A stretch of 64,000 bases of DNA, from assembly GCF_910596095.1 (NCBI RefSeq), contig NC_056537.1, positions 2,208,574-2,272,573 on the forward strand. The letters are read 5' to 3'. Position numbers and translations under genes: made by a program. Shown piece after piece: positions 21,201-33,800 of the stretch. Under the pieces are notes generated by a model. The model was not told where the DNA came from. It worked only from the letters and a program-made list of their open reading frames with translations, and ran no database searches. Every line of letters starts with the position of its first letter. Positions within the stretch are counted from its first letter, which is position 1. Source of the stretch: Thunnus maccoyii. Lineage: Eukaryota; Chordata; Actinopteri; Scombriformes; Scombridae.

Positions 21201-24200
21201 ACACCTGGTGGCCAACAAGAGGAAACACAAGCTGCTGAAACTCTCAACTTCTTCACATCAGATCAAACGTTAACCTGCAGCAAACAGTGGAGAGTAACTA
21301 AATACATTTACTCAAAGTAGTGTGAGGTACTTGTACTTTACTTGAGTATTTCCATGTGATGCTACTTTCTACATTTCAGAGGGAAATATTGTACTTTCTA
21401 CTCCACTACATTTATTTGACAGCTTTAGTTACTTTTCAGATGAAGATTTGACACAATGGATAATATAACAAGCTTTTAAAATACAACACATTGTTAAAGA
21501 TGAAACCAGTGGTTTCCAACCTTTTTGTCTTTTGACGTCTTACAAAAAGCAGTGTGTAGTCAGGGTCACATTTCACATGTCTATGAGTTGTTAACAGCTC
21601 CACCAAATAGTGATTTTTCCCTCTAAACTTCTCACATGCTTTCATTTCAATAAATGTTCAAATGATCCAATATTTCAGCAAAAATCAAAGATTAGAGAAA
21701 AAGTCCAAAAACTGAAAACAGATTTGTGTATCAGAACTTTGTTTTTTCTTCTTTCCTCTCCCATTAATCATCTCACCACCCCTCAGATTTATCTGCTGAC
21801 CCTTTGGAGGGGCCCGACCCCTAGGTTGGGAACCACTGGACTAAACTAGCTAACTGTATATAAAGTAGTGTAAACTAGCTCCACCTCCAGCAGCTACAAC
21901 AGTAACATGCTGCTCTAACACTGATGCTTCACTATTAATAATCTAATGATGTCATATATAATAATATATCAGTCAGAGGGACCAAACCACTACTTTTACT
22001 GCAATACTTTAACTACATCAAGCTCATAATACTTATGTACTTTTACTGCAATACTTTAACTACATCAAGCTCATAATACTTATGTACTTTTACTGCAATA
22101 CTTTAACTACATCAAGCTCATAATACTTATGTACTTTTACTGCAGTAAAGGATGTGAATACTTCTTCCTCTGTTGCCTGCAGCTCCGTCTCCTCCCAGGA
22201 AATATTCACACCTTTTGTTATTGTCACGCTGCAGTGCATTGTGGGAGTGTCGGCTGTGTGACTAACGTGTGGGGTCGTGTGCTCGGTCAGTCGGTTAAAC
22301 ACAGACAATCAGGAGGCAGAGAATGTAAAGCAATCAGCCTCCTGCTCGTTAAGGCTCGTCAGTCTGAACGTTCGTTAGAGGACAAACTCAATGATGACAC
22401 GCACCAGCAGCTCCGGTTGCTACGAGAAACCAGTCAGAGGTTCCCAAACAGCCCTCATTTCATAATTACAAACATTACTTCAAACGTTAAATGAGAACAC
22501 TGAACCTGTTTACATTCCTACTCTCAGTTATTACATGTTCAAGATGTCTTTAATTTATAATTGTGTTTTCTGTCCTGGTTTATTAACTTGGATGTTTTTC
22601 TGTCACTGTACAGACTGATGTATGTAAAGCAGGTGACTAGAAGCAGTCGTCATATTTTATTAATTGATTAGATGTTTGGTCCGTAAGACGACGTCATCAA
22701 ATGTTTTGTTTTGTCCACAACTCAAAGACATTCAGTTTACTGTCATAACGGACTAAAGAAACCAGAAAATATTCACATTTAAGAAGCTGGAATCAGAGAA
22801 TCGTCACTCAAAAACAATCAATCGATTATCAAAATAGTTGGTGATTAATTGAAGAGTTGGCAACTGATTGATTGATTAATTGTTGTAGCTCTGATCATAT
22901 TCACTGCTGAAGGTTTCACTTCACTTCCCTGAAATCTGAGTTTGACATCATGACTAGTAGAAACCAATAACGGTTCAATATGCAAACAAACAAGAACATC
23001 ATGAGAACTTGAACCTTTCAACACTTTCAATTAAAGACTCAAGTTAAAACATTTTCACTGATTCTGGAATTTTCTTCCACAGTTAAAATAAAACAGGTGT
23101 TCTTTAAAACTGGTTATTTTTACATGATGTTAGAGCTGAAATTATTAAATTGATTAGCTGCCAACTATTCTATCATTTAATCGTTTTGAGTAATTTCTAT
23201 TAAAAAAAAAAAGTCCAAATTCTCTGATTCCAGTTTTTCAAACATATTTTCTGGTTTCTTTAGTCTCTCTGACAGTAAACTGAAGGTTTGGTTCAGGATC
23301 AAAGAAGGACGTCATCCTGGGCTTTGGGAAACAGAAACAGTGATCAATGCTTTTTGAATAACAACAAATTTTGGGATATTTTATAGACCAAACAACTAAT
23401 CAATGTTTTTACTCTTTGGAGCCGTTTCTAATCAAACTCTTCATGATGAAGGAACATGTCACCCAGTGCAGCGATGTGACTCACTGACGGGTTTTTAATA
23501 AGATACATCAGGCTTTGATTCACACACGATACTTGTTAGTAGATCAGTTCAGTGTTGATTTGAGATTTGTTGATGAGAAGAAATAAAACAGAAAATCTGC
23601 AGAATGATCCTTTAATCTGTGGAGCAACACCTGATATCAAGTCTGTGATTTTGTTGCCACGACTTGTTTGCGTTTCTTTTTTATTGATTAGTGTTTCTGA
23701 GTTCGTGCAGCTCTGTAACGAGGCTGCAGTCTGCTTCTCTGGAACATTGTGCAGCTTCTGAGACGCAGCGAGATGTTTGTTGAATATGAGCAGGAAGCAA
23801 CAAGAGCCTATTGTGTGATTCCATCATGCAGCCGCCACACAGGTCACTATTGTGTTCCTGCGTGCGTGCGTGCATGCCTGTGTGTGTGTGTGTGAGAAGG
23901 GGAATACTCACATCAAAACCTGTGTTTGGATCCCAGCCCACGTGACCGATGTGCCTGAGGAAGACAGGACAGATGTGGTGAGATCACACACACACACGTG
24001 TCCATACTGACACACACACACACTGTTTATATGCACACAGAAGAAGTACATCAACTATTTAGCGTGTGCACATGGTCGCCCACGTGCACATACTAAATAG
24101 TGAGCCCACACACACACACGCATGCATACGTCACTCACAGAGACAGTGTGTTCATTGAATGCGTTCAGACTGGACGCAACATGTTTACTGCTGCCATGCA

Positions 24201-24774
24201 GCTCGGCGTTAAGCTGCTCGTCAGATGGTGGAAACACTTTTCTGTGTTTAACAAGGTCTGAAACTGAAAAATCCAACATTCTCACCAACTTCAGCTGTGT
24301 GAAGGTTTTTTTTATTCTTTACACGACTATTTCTGTCATTTTTTATGTGAAAAACAGATTAAATAAACTTGGAGACAGAACTTGTTGCAGATTAGAAATC
24401 CTGAACATCATCCATGACGACTGCAGGGTCACAGAGGTATTTAGTTTCATTTTGACCTCTGACCTTACTGTTCCTGCTTCCTTCATGTTGCTGTGATTCA
24501 GGAAGTGAAGAACTGAACATATTCTGATCTCTGATAGAAACTGGACTCACTGGAAGTTGCTGGGAGTGCCGATGTCGGCTTTGGTCAGCTTCTTCTTCTT
24601 GCCTTTGGTCTTCTTGTCCTTTCGGGCCAGGCCGCCATGGCTCAGCATGTTGTTGATGTGATACGGCTGCTGCTGGTGGCTGTGGGAGTTGTGGAAGCGG
24701 ACATTGTTGATCTCCGGGTTCTTGATGTCCACTGTGGCCATGTGTGGCAGAGCCGGACCTGCACACAGGGAGGG

Positions 24775-24806
<32 letters not shown>

Positions 24807-24807
24807 A

Positions 24808-24854
<47 letters not shown>

Positions 24855-27800
24855 CAGTGGCAGAGATGATTTTTTTTCCTGACTAGATTTCTACTAGAAA
24901 TGTCAAAATCTGTCGTGCAGCTTGTCAAGAAATGTTCTGATCCAGTTCCTGCTTTGATTTTAGTGACTCTGTGACCTTTCACCTGTTGTCATTGTCTAAA
25001 CAAACTTTATGAAAAGGTAAAACACTGAGACTGAGTTTGTTTTGTCCAACATTTACTGTTCTAACCAAGTAAATTTAAGATTTCTTACGACCTTTTAACA
25101 TCACACGGGATGTAATTTAAAGCCTTTTTCATGGTCATACCAGCCGAGGAAAGTAGGAATGATGAGGCCGAGAATTAGGTTATTACAACTAGAAATACTT
25201 GCCGATTTTTTTAAACATTCAAATTTTGCAGGGTTGTTTATAACACACTTCTCTGTGGTGTGTCAAACTCAGAAGACATATTTATTGTTGCTTTACACAG
25301 ACTTTAAGTACATTCATTTATTGATATCTATAATCACGTCTCTGTCAGAACCTCCCAGCAGCGTGAAACATTCATTTCTAATAAAACCACAAACTACAGC
25401 TTCAATCAATCGAGTACAAAAAATACTTTAACGATAATTCTGACAATTTTCTATATTTTTCTTCTTGTCAACAAATTTCATGTTTGGATCCAAACCAACA
25501 ATGAACTGATCTACTAACAAGTATTGTGTGTGTCTAAAGCCTGATATATCTTATTCCTCTGTTATTGTCCAGAAACTATTAAAAACACGTCAGTGAGCCA
25601 CACCGCTGCACTGGGTGACATGTTCCTTCATCATGAAGAGTTTTCAGTCTGTGGAAAGTGTTTCTGTATCGGGATGAGGCCACCGTGCATGCACGAGGAC
25701 AGCTTCATCAGTCTGAGTTAGTCATATCAAGTGGATATCTGACACATTTACAGTCTTTTTAGCATCAAATTCCCTCTTTGTGTTTCCTCGGACAGTGTTT
25801 CCCTGTTGAGCTGCAGGTGGAAGTATAGTAACAAAAAGAGGAACTTTGGCACTAAAAAGACTGTAACGTTGAAAGATATCTACTTGATTTGACTCATTTG
25901 GACGCTGAAGCTTCATATTAGCTTCAGATAAACTTTTAAATACAGTTTTGCACAGAAGGAGGACTGTGGATTTTATCCTCCATCACTTCCATTGTAAGGT
26001 CATTATGAAGGGATCTTCTAATGGTCAGTATGAACAGGAGGAATGATTACAGCGAGATGGTTGCACTTTGTAGCAAGACATCAAGCAGGAGATATTTCAC
26101 TGGACACAGTTCAAAAGTCAAAAGGTACAAACAAGCCTGCGGAGGTACAGATTAAAAGAGAAAAGTCAACTCCTGTTTCTCTGTGAGCCGTCAGAAAGCT
26201 GTGAGTTCTATTAAAAACATGTCAATGCGCCACACCGTTGCACTGAAAAACCCTCGTTACCTTCATTCTCATCGTCTGCCCTGAGTGATATTTGACTACC
26301 AGTATTGCTGCTGCATCCACATCCAGACTGCTGGACACCACCCTCATCGTCACGAGCTTAACTTCCCCTCGCCTCAGATTTGTTAGCTGGCATAAACTTT
26401 AATCAGGGATTGCGGGGATTTTGACACTTATACATTATGAGATGAAGAGCTTTGTAACTAGCTGGAGCAAGTAGAGAAACAGTGTTTACAACTGATCTGA
26501 TGGCACTGAATGAAACAGCTTCAACAGCCTCGTCATGACTATCCCACCTGTAGTTTAATATGTGTATACAACATGACACAATCTCCCATGATCACACACA
26601 AAAACAACTTATAACTAACATTACTACCTACACCAGACAGGAAAAAGTAATAAGTGTGTTTTTGAGGAAACTGGAATCAACACTATCAAGACTAAAACCT
26701 GCAGACGACCTGATATCATGGTTGTAATGACGACTGCAGCCTCTCTGGGATACTGGCAGGACTTTATAATGTGTTTTTTTTTTTACAGGAGTAAATAATG
26801 TAACCAACCCCTCCTGACTCTCCACAATTATCAATATACCTTTAATAATCCCTGGTACTTTATCATGAAGTTTGCTTTGCAGTTATAAGGCTTGTGTTTA
26901 GACCTCTAGACCATCAGGAGAGCGCTCGGTAATCCCCGGGACCTGACGGATCAATACGGCGAAGAGCTGCTGTAAACTCTGTCGTCTTTCATGTTCACCA
27001 AAAGTGATTTCATCCGTCTGCACTGAGCTTTTATGATCCATCTTTTGCATTATAAAATGTCAACAAGGCCCTCCGTGTCTTCCTCCCGTCGGTCCGGCTG
27101 TTCGGTCCTCGAATTCCTCGTAATCTCCACAAACTCTGCCGCAGCATCTGACATAACCACTAATCCACTGCTAATCCCAGTCCAAATCCCTGGATTCCCC
27201 ATGAATGCTGGATGTCTACGACCAGACCAACAGGCTCACCTCAAATCTCCTGTCTCCTGAGGACCGAGGCGGGCCTGGTGGTCGTATCCCCCCTTTAAAA
27301 CTGAGCTGCATGGGATGGTTCTGTGTGGTTATCGGTACCAACCAGGAGTACTTTCAATGGTATTGATCAGAGCTCACAGCAGGATGAAGTATGTTCAAAC
27401 CCCAAATTACTCAGATCTGAACTTGTTTCTTTACTCTTTATTATCAAAAGGTCTTTAGCTCAGTACTGAAAGCTGCGAACCTTCCTCCTAAAACTCTGGG
27501 TTCTTCAAGAAAGACCTGAGCAGTAGGGGTGGGAATCTTTGGGAATCTCATAATTCGATTCTTGGTGTCAGATTTGATTCTTGATTGAATAAATAAAAAA
27601 GGGGCACAATTTGTAGTCTCTCACTCCAGTATAGTGTGTGCCAAACCATTCACTGGCGTCCTTAGTCCACTGAAATGCAATATGAAACATAACAGGCAGC
27701 TAAGATAAACGATCTTGATGAAAGTCACTGTCAGCAGAGGAAAGTGTGAAAGAGTACGCAGCTTTTAGAAAGTTAACTGCATTAATTAAGTATTTTACAG

Positions 27801-30800
27801 TCTTCTGCCTGTATGAGAATTGTAAAATAGTAATTTACTGACCAACATCACTAGTTAAATGTCTTCTGTAATGACAGAAGTTGGTGTGTTTGCTCTGCAG
27901 TAAGGGGAGCAGCAGGAGGACTGCTCCGCTGCGTTGTTATTAACGTCACGTCTCCGGCAGAGGAGAGCAGCCTCTCTGCTGCACCGTCAGCTCCGGGGGG
28001 AAAGACACTGTTGTAGACGCTGAACAGGTGCAGGGTTTTTTAGTTGAAACACAGTGAACACCAAGTTATTTTCTTGTTGGTTTAAGTTGTTTAAGCGCTG
28101 CAGTGCGTGTTGGTCAGCTGCTCTCGTTTGTTACTGCTACAGTTCGCTGCTCCGCTCCGCTAACGTTAGTCTCTGGGTGATGGTGTAGGAAGTATTCACA
28201 ATATACTTCATGTTCATCTCACAAAGGTTATGATTTAGTCATTAAATAATTGCCTTCTTTGAAGATGACCTACAGGATAACTCTAGCATGTACCTGCTGT
28301 AGACTGTCCAGGCAGTTGAGTTCTGTCTTTTTCGTCCCGTCAACATCACGTTATTAACCAATGTTTAGAAAATCTATTTGACATTTGTGAATCAATTCAA
28401 AATCGCAGCAACAACCTTCCTTCCTCCTTGGGTGGATACAGCAGAGCACCCGACTGCATTCAGTCTGAACAGCATCTGTGAAGAAGCTTCAGCTGGATTT
28501 AAGAGTTCATATCAGAGTCAGAGTCCTCAATGTTCCCAAAACAATGCGAGTAATCCCCGAAGTACTAACGTGAGCACCTTCCCAAACAAGGGTGTTGTTT
28601 TATTGATGTTCTCACAATGAGGACAAGGACAATACATGGAAGAGAAGGGAGGAGGCGAACAAACATCTCCCAAAACAGAGAGGCACATCCAGAGCAACAA
28701 CAATGCAACAACTGATTCGTCGTGACATTTTCAGCTGTGGAACATGAGACCGTGTCACCGGGGGATGAACTTCAGGGAAAAGAACCATCTCAAGCACATG
28801 GAGTTGATTGAAGAGTCGACTGATCTGTTCAGTATATGTTAATCCTGCTCTTTACAGTGTCAGTGTTTGCCAACAGTCGGGGGGGCTTAATGAAAGTAAA
28901 CAGTCTTTTGAGACGACGTGCAGACATTGCTGCTACACCAAATTAAAGCTCTGACGCACAGTGACCTTTACTAACAGCTTGTTGGTGTTCAGATGCAGGA
29001 AAACAAAACGCAGCAAAGTGGAATTTACTTTTAGAAGGCAACCATTAGATTGCTTTGTTCACTTTTCAGTCGATCTGAAGTATCAAAAAGCTGCTTCTTA
29101 TGCATTCAGAGGCAACAAACCCAAAGTTCTGACATAAAACTAACTGACATCTCACTTCTTGTCCATTGATTGAGACATTTAGCCAGCTAAATCTGAAAAC
29201 ATATTTTCTATCCACACTAAAATCATGTGTTTTAAACCAAACCAGGACTTTTGTAAATAGCCTCCAGAGTGGATCCAAAACCTCGAAACGTCAGCCGGGT
29301 TTTAGTGAACGACAGGAAAATTGAGCTTTTCTGAAATTCTGATGTAAACCTGTTCAGTCACAGTTGGGAGCTGTGAGGCGGTAAAGTTAAGAAAACAACT
29401 TTCTGTCATCTCCAGCTTTCTCTGACTATAAAAAGAAGTCTTCTGTTCACACTAAACAAGCTTTTTTCTCACCTGAAAACTGAACTTGAGTAAATAAATC
29501 TGAAAACTTGCCTTTTTGTAGTGAAAGTCTGGTTGAAAACTGTTATTAGAGAAAATGATGTTACACCCGGGGCAGTAAAGTTAAGAAGACAACTTCCTTT
29601 CTCCTTTAAACTCTTCAATTGATAATTTTTAACCATTAATAAAGTTAATAACACAGTACAGCTGTTGTCATTGATCTGTAAACAGCTTTACAGATGTTTC
29701 TTTTATAATAGTGGTTAATCGGGAAAATGCTTTTTGGGCTGCAGGGGACATGTTGTTCATTCATTATTGTTTGTTATTGTAAAAAATAATGATGTTTTAT
29801 GATGTGATGACGCTGTGGTTCAGGTCTGGTTAGGTTTAGGTACAAAAAACACTGTTAGGTTTAGAGAAAGATCATGGTTTGGATTAAAATGATCACTCTC
29901 ACAAGATCTTTCACAAAGCTAGGGTTACCATCGAGACACAACCATAATACACCGATGGTCCCACTGGTCAACACCAGTGTTGGGCAAGTTACTGACAATT
30001 AGTAATTAGTTACTAGTCACTTCTCTCAAAAAGTAACTGAATTACTTTACCAATTACTGCATATAAAAAGTACTTTTGCGCTACTTTTAACGTAAAAATG
30101 TAACTCTTCCCAAAATCTCAGAGTTTACTGCGGATCCACAAATCAAACCAGAAACAGCAGCAGCAGTTCAGTAACAGGTATAATTTACAATATATAACAT
30201 TATAACTCCAGAGACAAAGCTTATGCTTTACCATGAATTGGCTGCAACGACATGAACTTAACATGTTATTCCCAACCCTGGTCAACACATGTTCAAAGAC
30301 AATCAACAACTGTTTGCTTGTGAATCAAAAGAAGATGATGGAGAAGAGATTTAACGGATGTTTCATGTGGATGGAAATCTTTACAAATACGACCTGAAAA
30401 TGCTAAGGTGGACGTATGCTAGCTCAGTGTAGACACAATCTAAATACCAATATATACTAGGGATGTGCAGAGAGCCCAGTATTTGTATTTGTATTCGAAT
30501 AAAAGTGGAAAGAGGCTTAAAAATCCTGTTTTTGTTTTTATGACACTTTTAATTTTAGAAAATTAAAGTGTTACAATAAGTGTTCATGAATAAACTACCT
30601 TATGAAGGAGGTCCCCACACCGGGTCTCTAACTGGAGTCTCCCAGATCATAGACGACTGCGCCGAATACTGAGCTAAAACTTTACTCATCACCTCATTGC
30701 AGACAGACCTCTACCTATTTATACACCCATAACACAGAGACAGCACACCGTTTAAGGTGTAGGGAAGAACTTCATCGGCGATTATGGCTTTGCACTTTTC

Positions 30801-33800
30801 ATTTATTACCTATTTTTTATAACCTAACTTTGTGGAGAGGAGAAGGGGAACAACAGCTCAGCTTTATCTCTGGGGAACACCCCCAACTAATAACTTTTTA
30901 AATATTTGTATGACACAAATATTAGTATAAAACCCACTATTTGTGCTTTGCTGAATAATGTTTTTGTATTCGGGCACACCCCTAATATATACAAACACAC
31001 CATAAATCTTTATTCATTAACTTTATCTGCATTTATTTTTTCAGAAGCAAACATCAAAGCTCATCTCTGATCTAATCCACATGTACACTGACAGTTTTAC
31101 GACGCTGGTTCATGTAAACTGTCTTCTATTTAAAGAAACATTCGGTGAGTAATGATGAACTGAAAAGTCTAAACAAAACAAGATGTTCAGCAGCAGTTAA
31201 CTGTGAGGATTACAGATTAGGCCTAATGTGCATCACAACAGGGTTTAAAGGGAACAACAACAGAGACCATGTGGTCTACATATGGCACAGATGGGATTCC
31301 TGCTGACCAGATTAACCTGCATCAGACTCCGCTGTGTGTCACCGTGCGAGTCACTCCGTCTGTGAAACGACGCCGTCAACGTGTCAGGAAACATCACGAC
31401 TCCACACGCTCCGGTCTCCTGGAATGTGTGATCCGGTCACGCAAAACAACATCTATTTTCGTAGAAGACGCTGTTTTTAATCAGCTTGTTGCCTCGTCAT
31501 TCAACCAGTGAACAACTCCAGTCTGCTTTTGTTGGATACGTATCCAAATACATCCGGATACAGAGTACGAATTGACCCAGAATCTCACTCAAAGTCACTT
31601 TATCCTGGAAGATTTGTGCTGTCGTGGTGAAGGAATTTCCCCCGCGGTGATTCAGGGTGGCTCAACAGTGCAATATGTGGTCTATATGATACTAGCGCCT
31701 TTTTTTTTTTGGTGTGTGTGAAAATCAAGTACCTTCAGATTGCATGATTGGTGGAAAACTACTTTACCATGTTAAATGGCTGCCTGTTCGACCATGTGGT
31801 GACCCGGGAGAGTTTAAACCAAGCGGTAACCGCCGGGACTGTGAAATGAAGCCAAAAACTGCAGTTCCTTGAATGGCCACTTGAGGCTCCAAAAGTGAGT
31901 CAATCCCCATAGACCCCCATGTTAAAATGTCCAACTTTACAGCAGAAATAAACATGTTTACAGCCTGGTACAAACAACGGTTTTGGTCTCTGTAGCTAAT
32001 TTCCTCTTTCATGACAACTGTACGGGGGTGAATTTTTTTATAACTTGCGACAGCCCTACTCGTGTCAACCCATGTCAGAAATACCAAGAGCTCTGGAGGG
32101 CCACAGTAGCACTGAGTCACATGCTTTTATTGTGTTTCTGCACAAATAAAGTTCTGAATGAAGCTGTAGCTGTGAACAGGGTTCACAGCTAAAGGTGTGA
32201 CCTGTATGTTTTATCAGCGTGAACTTGAGGTGCAAACTGGCAGTACTGATAAGTCCGGTGCAGGACCTTTGTAACTGTTTGTCTACAGGTGTGGTGACTG
32301 TGAAAAAACTAGGACGCCATAATTCAACACTACAGCAGATAAGGAACATATGAGCACTGCTGTCATTGGTTACTGAAGGTGGATTTATACTTGATCTCTG
32401 AACACACTTGACTTGAAGAGGTTTACGCAGAGCTGCTGTAGATACCTGAGGGACAGGTTTGTTGTGTCCATGCATAGACTCCGAAGCTACACCCGTTAAC
32501 ACTGTAACGCACGACTATAAAACCCCTTCAGGGCTACAAAGGGCGGCCCGCTAAATTGGCAAACGTATCCTTTTCTCTCCGTTTTGGCCGTCTATCCAGA
32601 CTGAAATGGCGTTTTTCTTTCCAGAGTGTGTAAATGTGAAAATGCTGGTTTGGTGTTGTAGCGTGTAAACAGATGATGGCGGTGGCGTTTCATTGGAAGA
32701 GGAAGAGGAAACAACGACAGTAACAACAACGGCGGACGGCTTCATGCGAGCGTTGTTCTCTTTATCGTCTCAAACTGTTGGAATCTGCTGCAATAAAACT
32801 AAATGTCAGGAAGTCGTCAAGGAAACGTAAACAGTACACCGTTTCTTCTTCTTTGCTGGTTTTCTGTGGCTGACCTGCTCGTCTGTCCTCTGCACATGCC
32901 CGGTAGGAGGAGAATTACCCGTTTAGGCGCTTTAATATGGACGGAGGTGTCGTTTTAACCCTTTCATGCATAGTGGTCACTACAGCGGACAGCTATTCAA
33001 AAACTGTTTTCTTATCTTAGATATTCTATAAAAACCTGCAAAGCTCTGAAAGGCCTCAGTTGGAAGTGAGGTTTCATGGCTAAAACTTTAAAACAAAACT
33101 AGAAGACAGCTGCATTTGTGATAAATGATCAATAAATAATTATGGAAGAAACGATGATAACAAACGTAATCACTGTAGGACTGATAATTGGATGTATCCC
33201 ATTGTTGTGGATCCTTATTTCTTAGTTTATGTGTTCCTTATAATTATTGATTGGTTTGTTAATTTCTGTTCTTTTTGTGTTTTATTGGTTTTGTTGTTTC
33301 TGCTCATGGGGCGTTGAATGATTTATTTATTTATTCATGTTATTGGATTTTTGTTGTTTGATTTCAAAGAACAAACATTGTTAAAAAACTAAATTAAAAC
33401 AATTTGTTTTATATTCATATAACCTTGTGATGAAGGACAATAAAACAAACACCTGTGAGCCTGAAGAAGGAAGTAAAACTGAATCTGCATGATCAATATT
33501 AAGGGTTCAACATACCATTTTTAGGGTCACCTCTTTTGTCTGCAAAAGAAAAAATTAACACGGTTATACTTTCAGAACCATCCTAATTAAAAAAAAAAAA
33601 AAAACATTAAAAAAGGGAAAATTGTGCTTCGTTAAAATGGAAGATAATTAGAAGTTTAACCAGAGAAGAAGAAGCTGTTCAAGAGTCAGAAAGTGTCGAG
33701 TTAGTGTGAAAAACATGCTGCGTCACGTCTTCGATGCCGCTGGCAAAACGTCAGAAACACAGTTCTGTGGAAGTCTTCACCTCGAGCAGAGGAGAATTAA

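Larger units (their letters stand above)
20590..23911 (-). other. wasl intron 6
   Basis: A 3.3-kb phase-0 intron, GTGAGT...TTGCAG. Contents in + coordinates: (CA)n 20625-20690, hAT-like copy 2 (21285-22175), family T copies (22675-22892 and 23128-23405), family S copy (23405-23612) and short GT/GC repeats at 23862-23896. About 20700-21280 and 22180-22670 hold nothing recognised. Confidence 0.9.

Noticed and set aside
24122..24496. Frame across wasl intron 5
   Set aside because: Intronic, antisense to wasl, no domain and no splice context.
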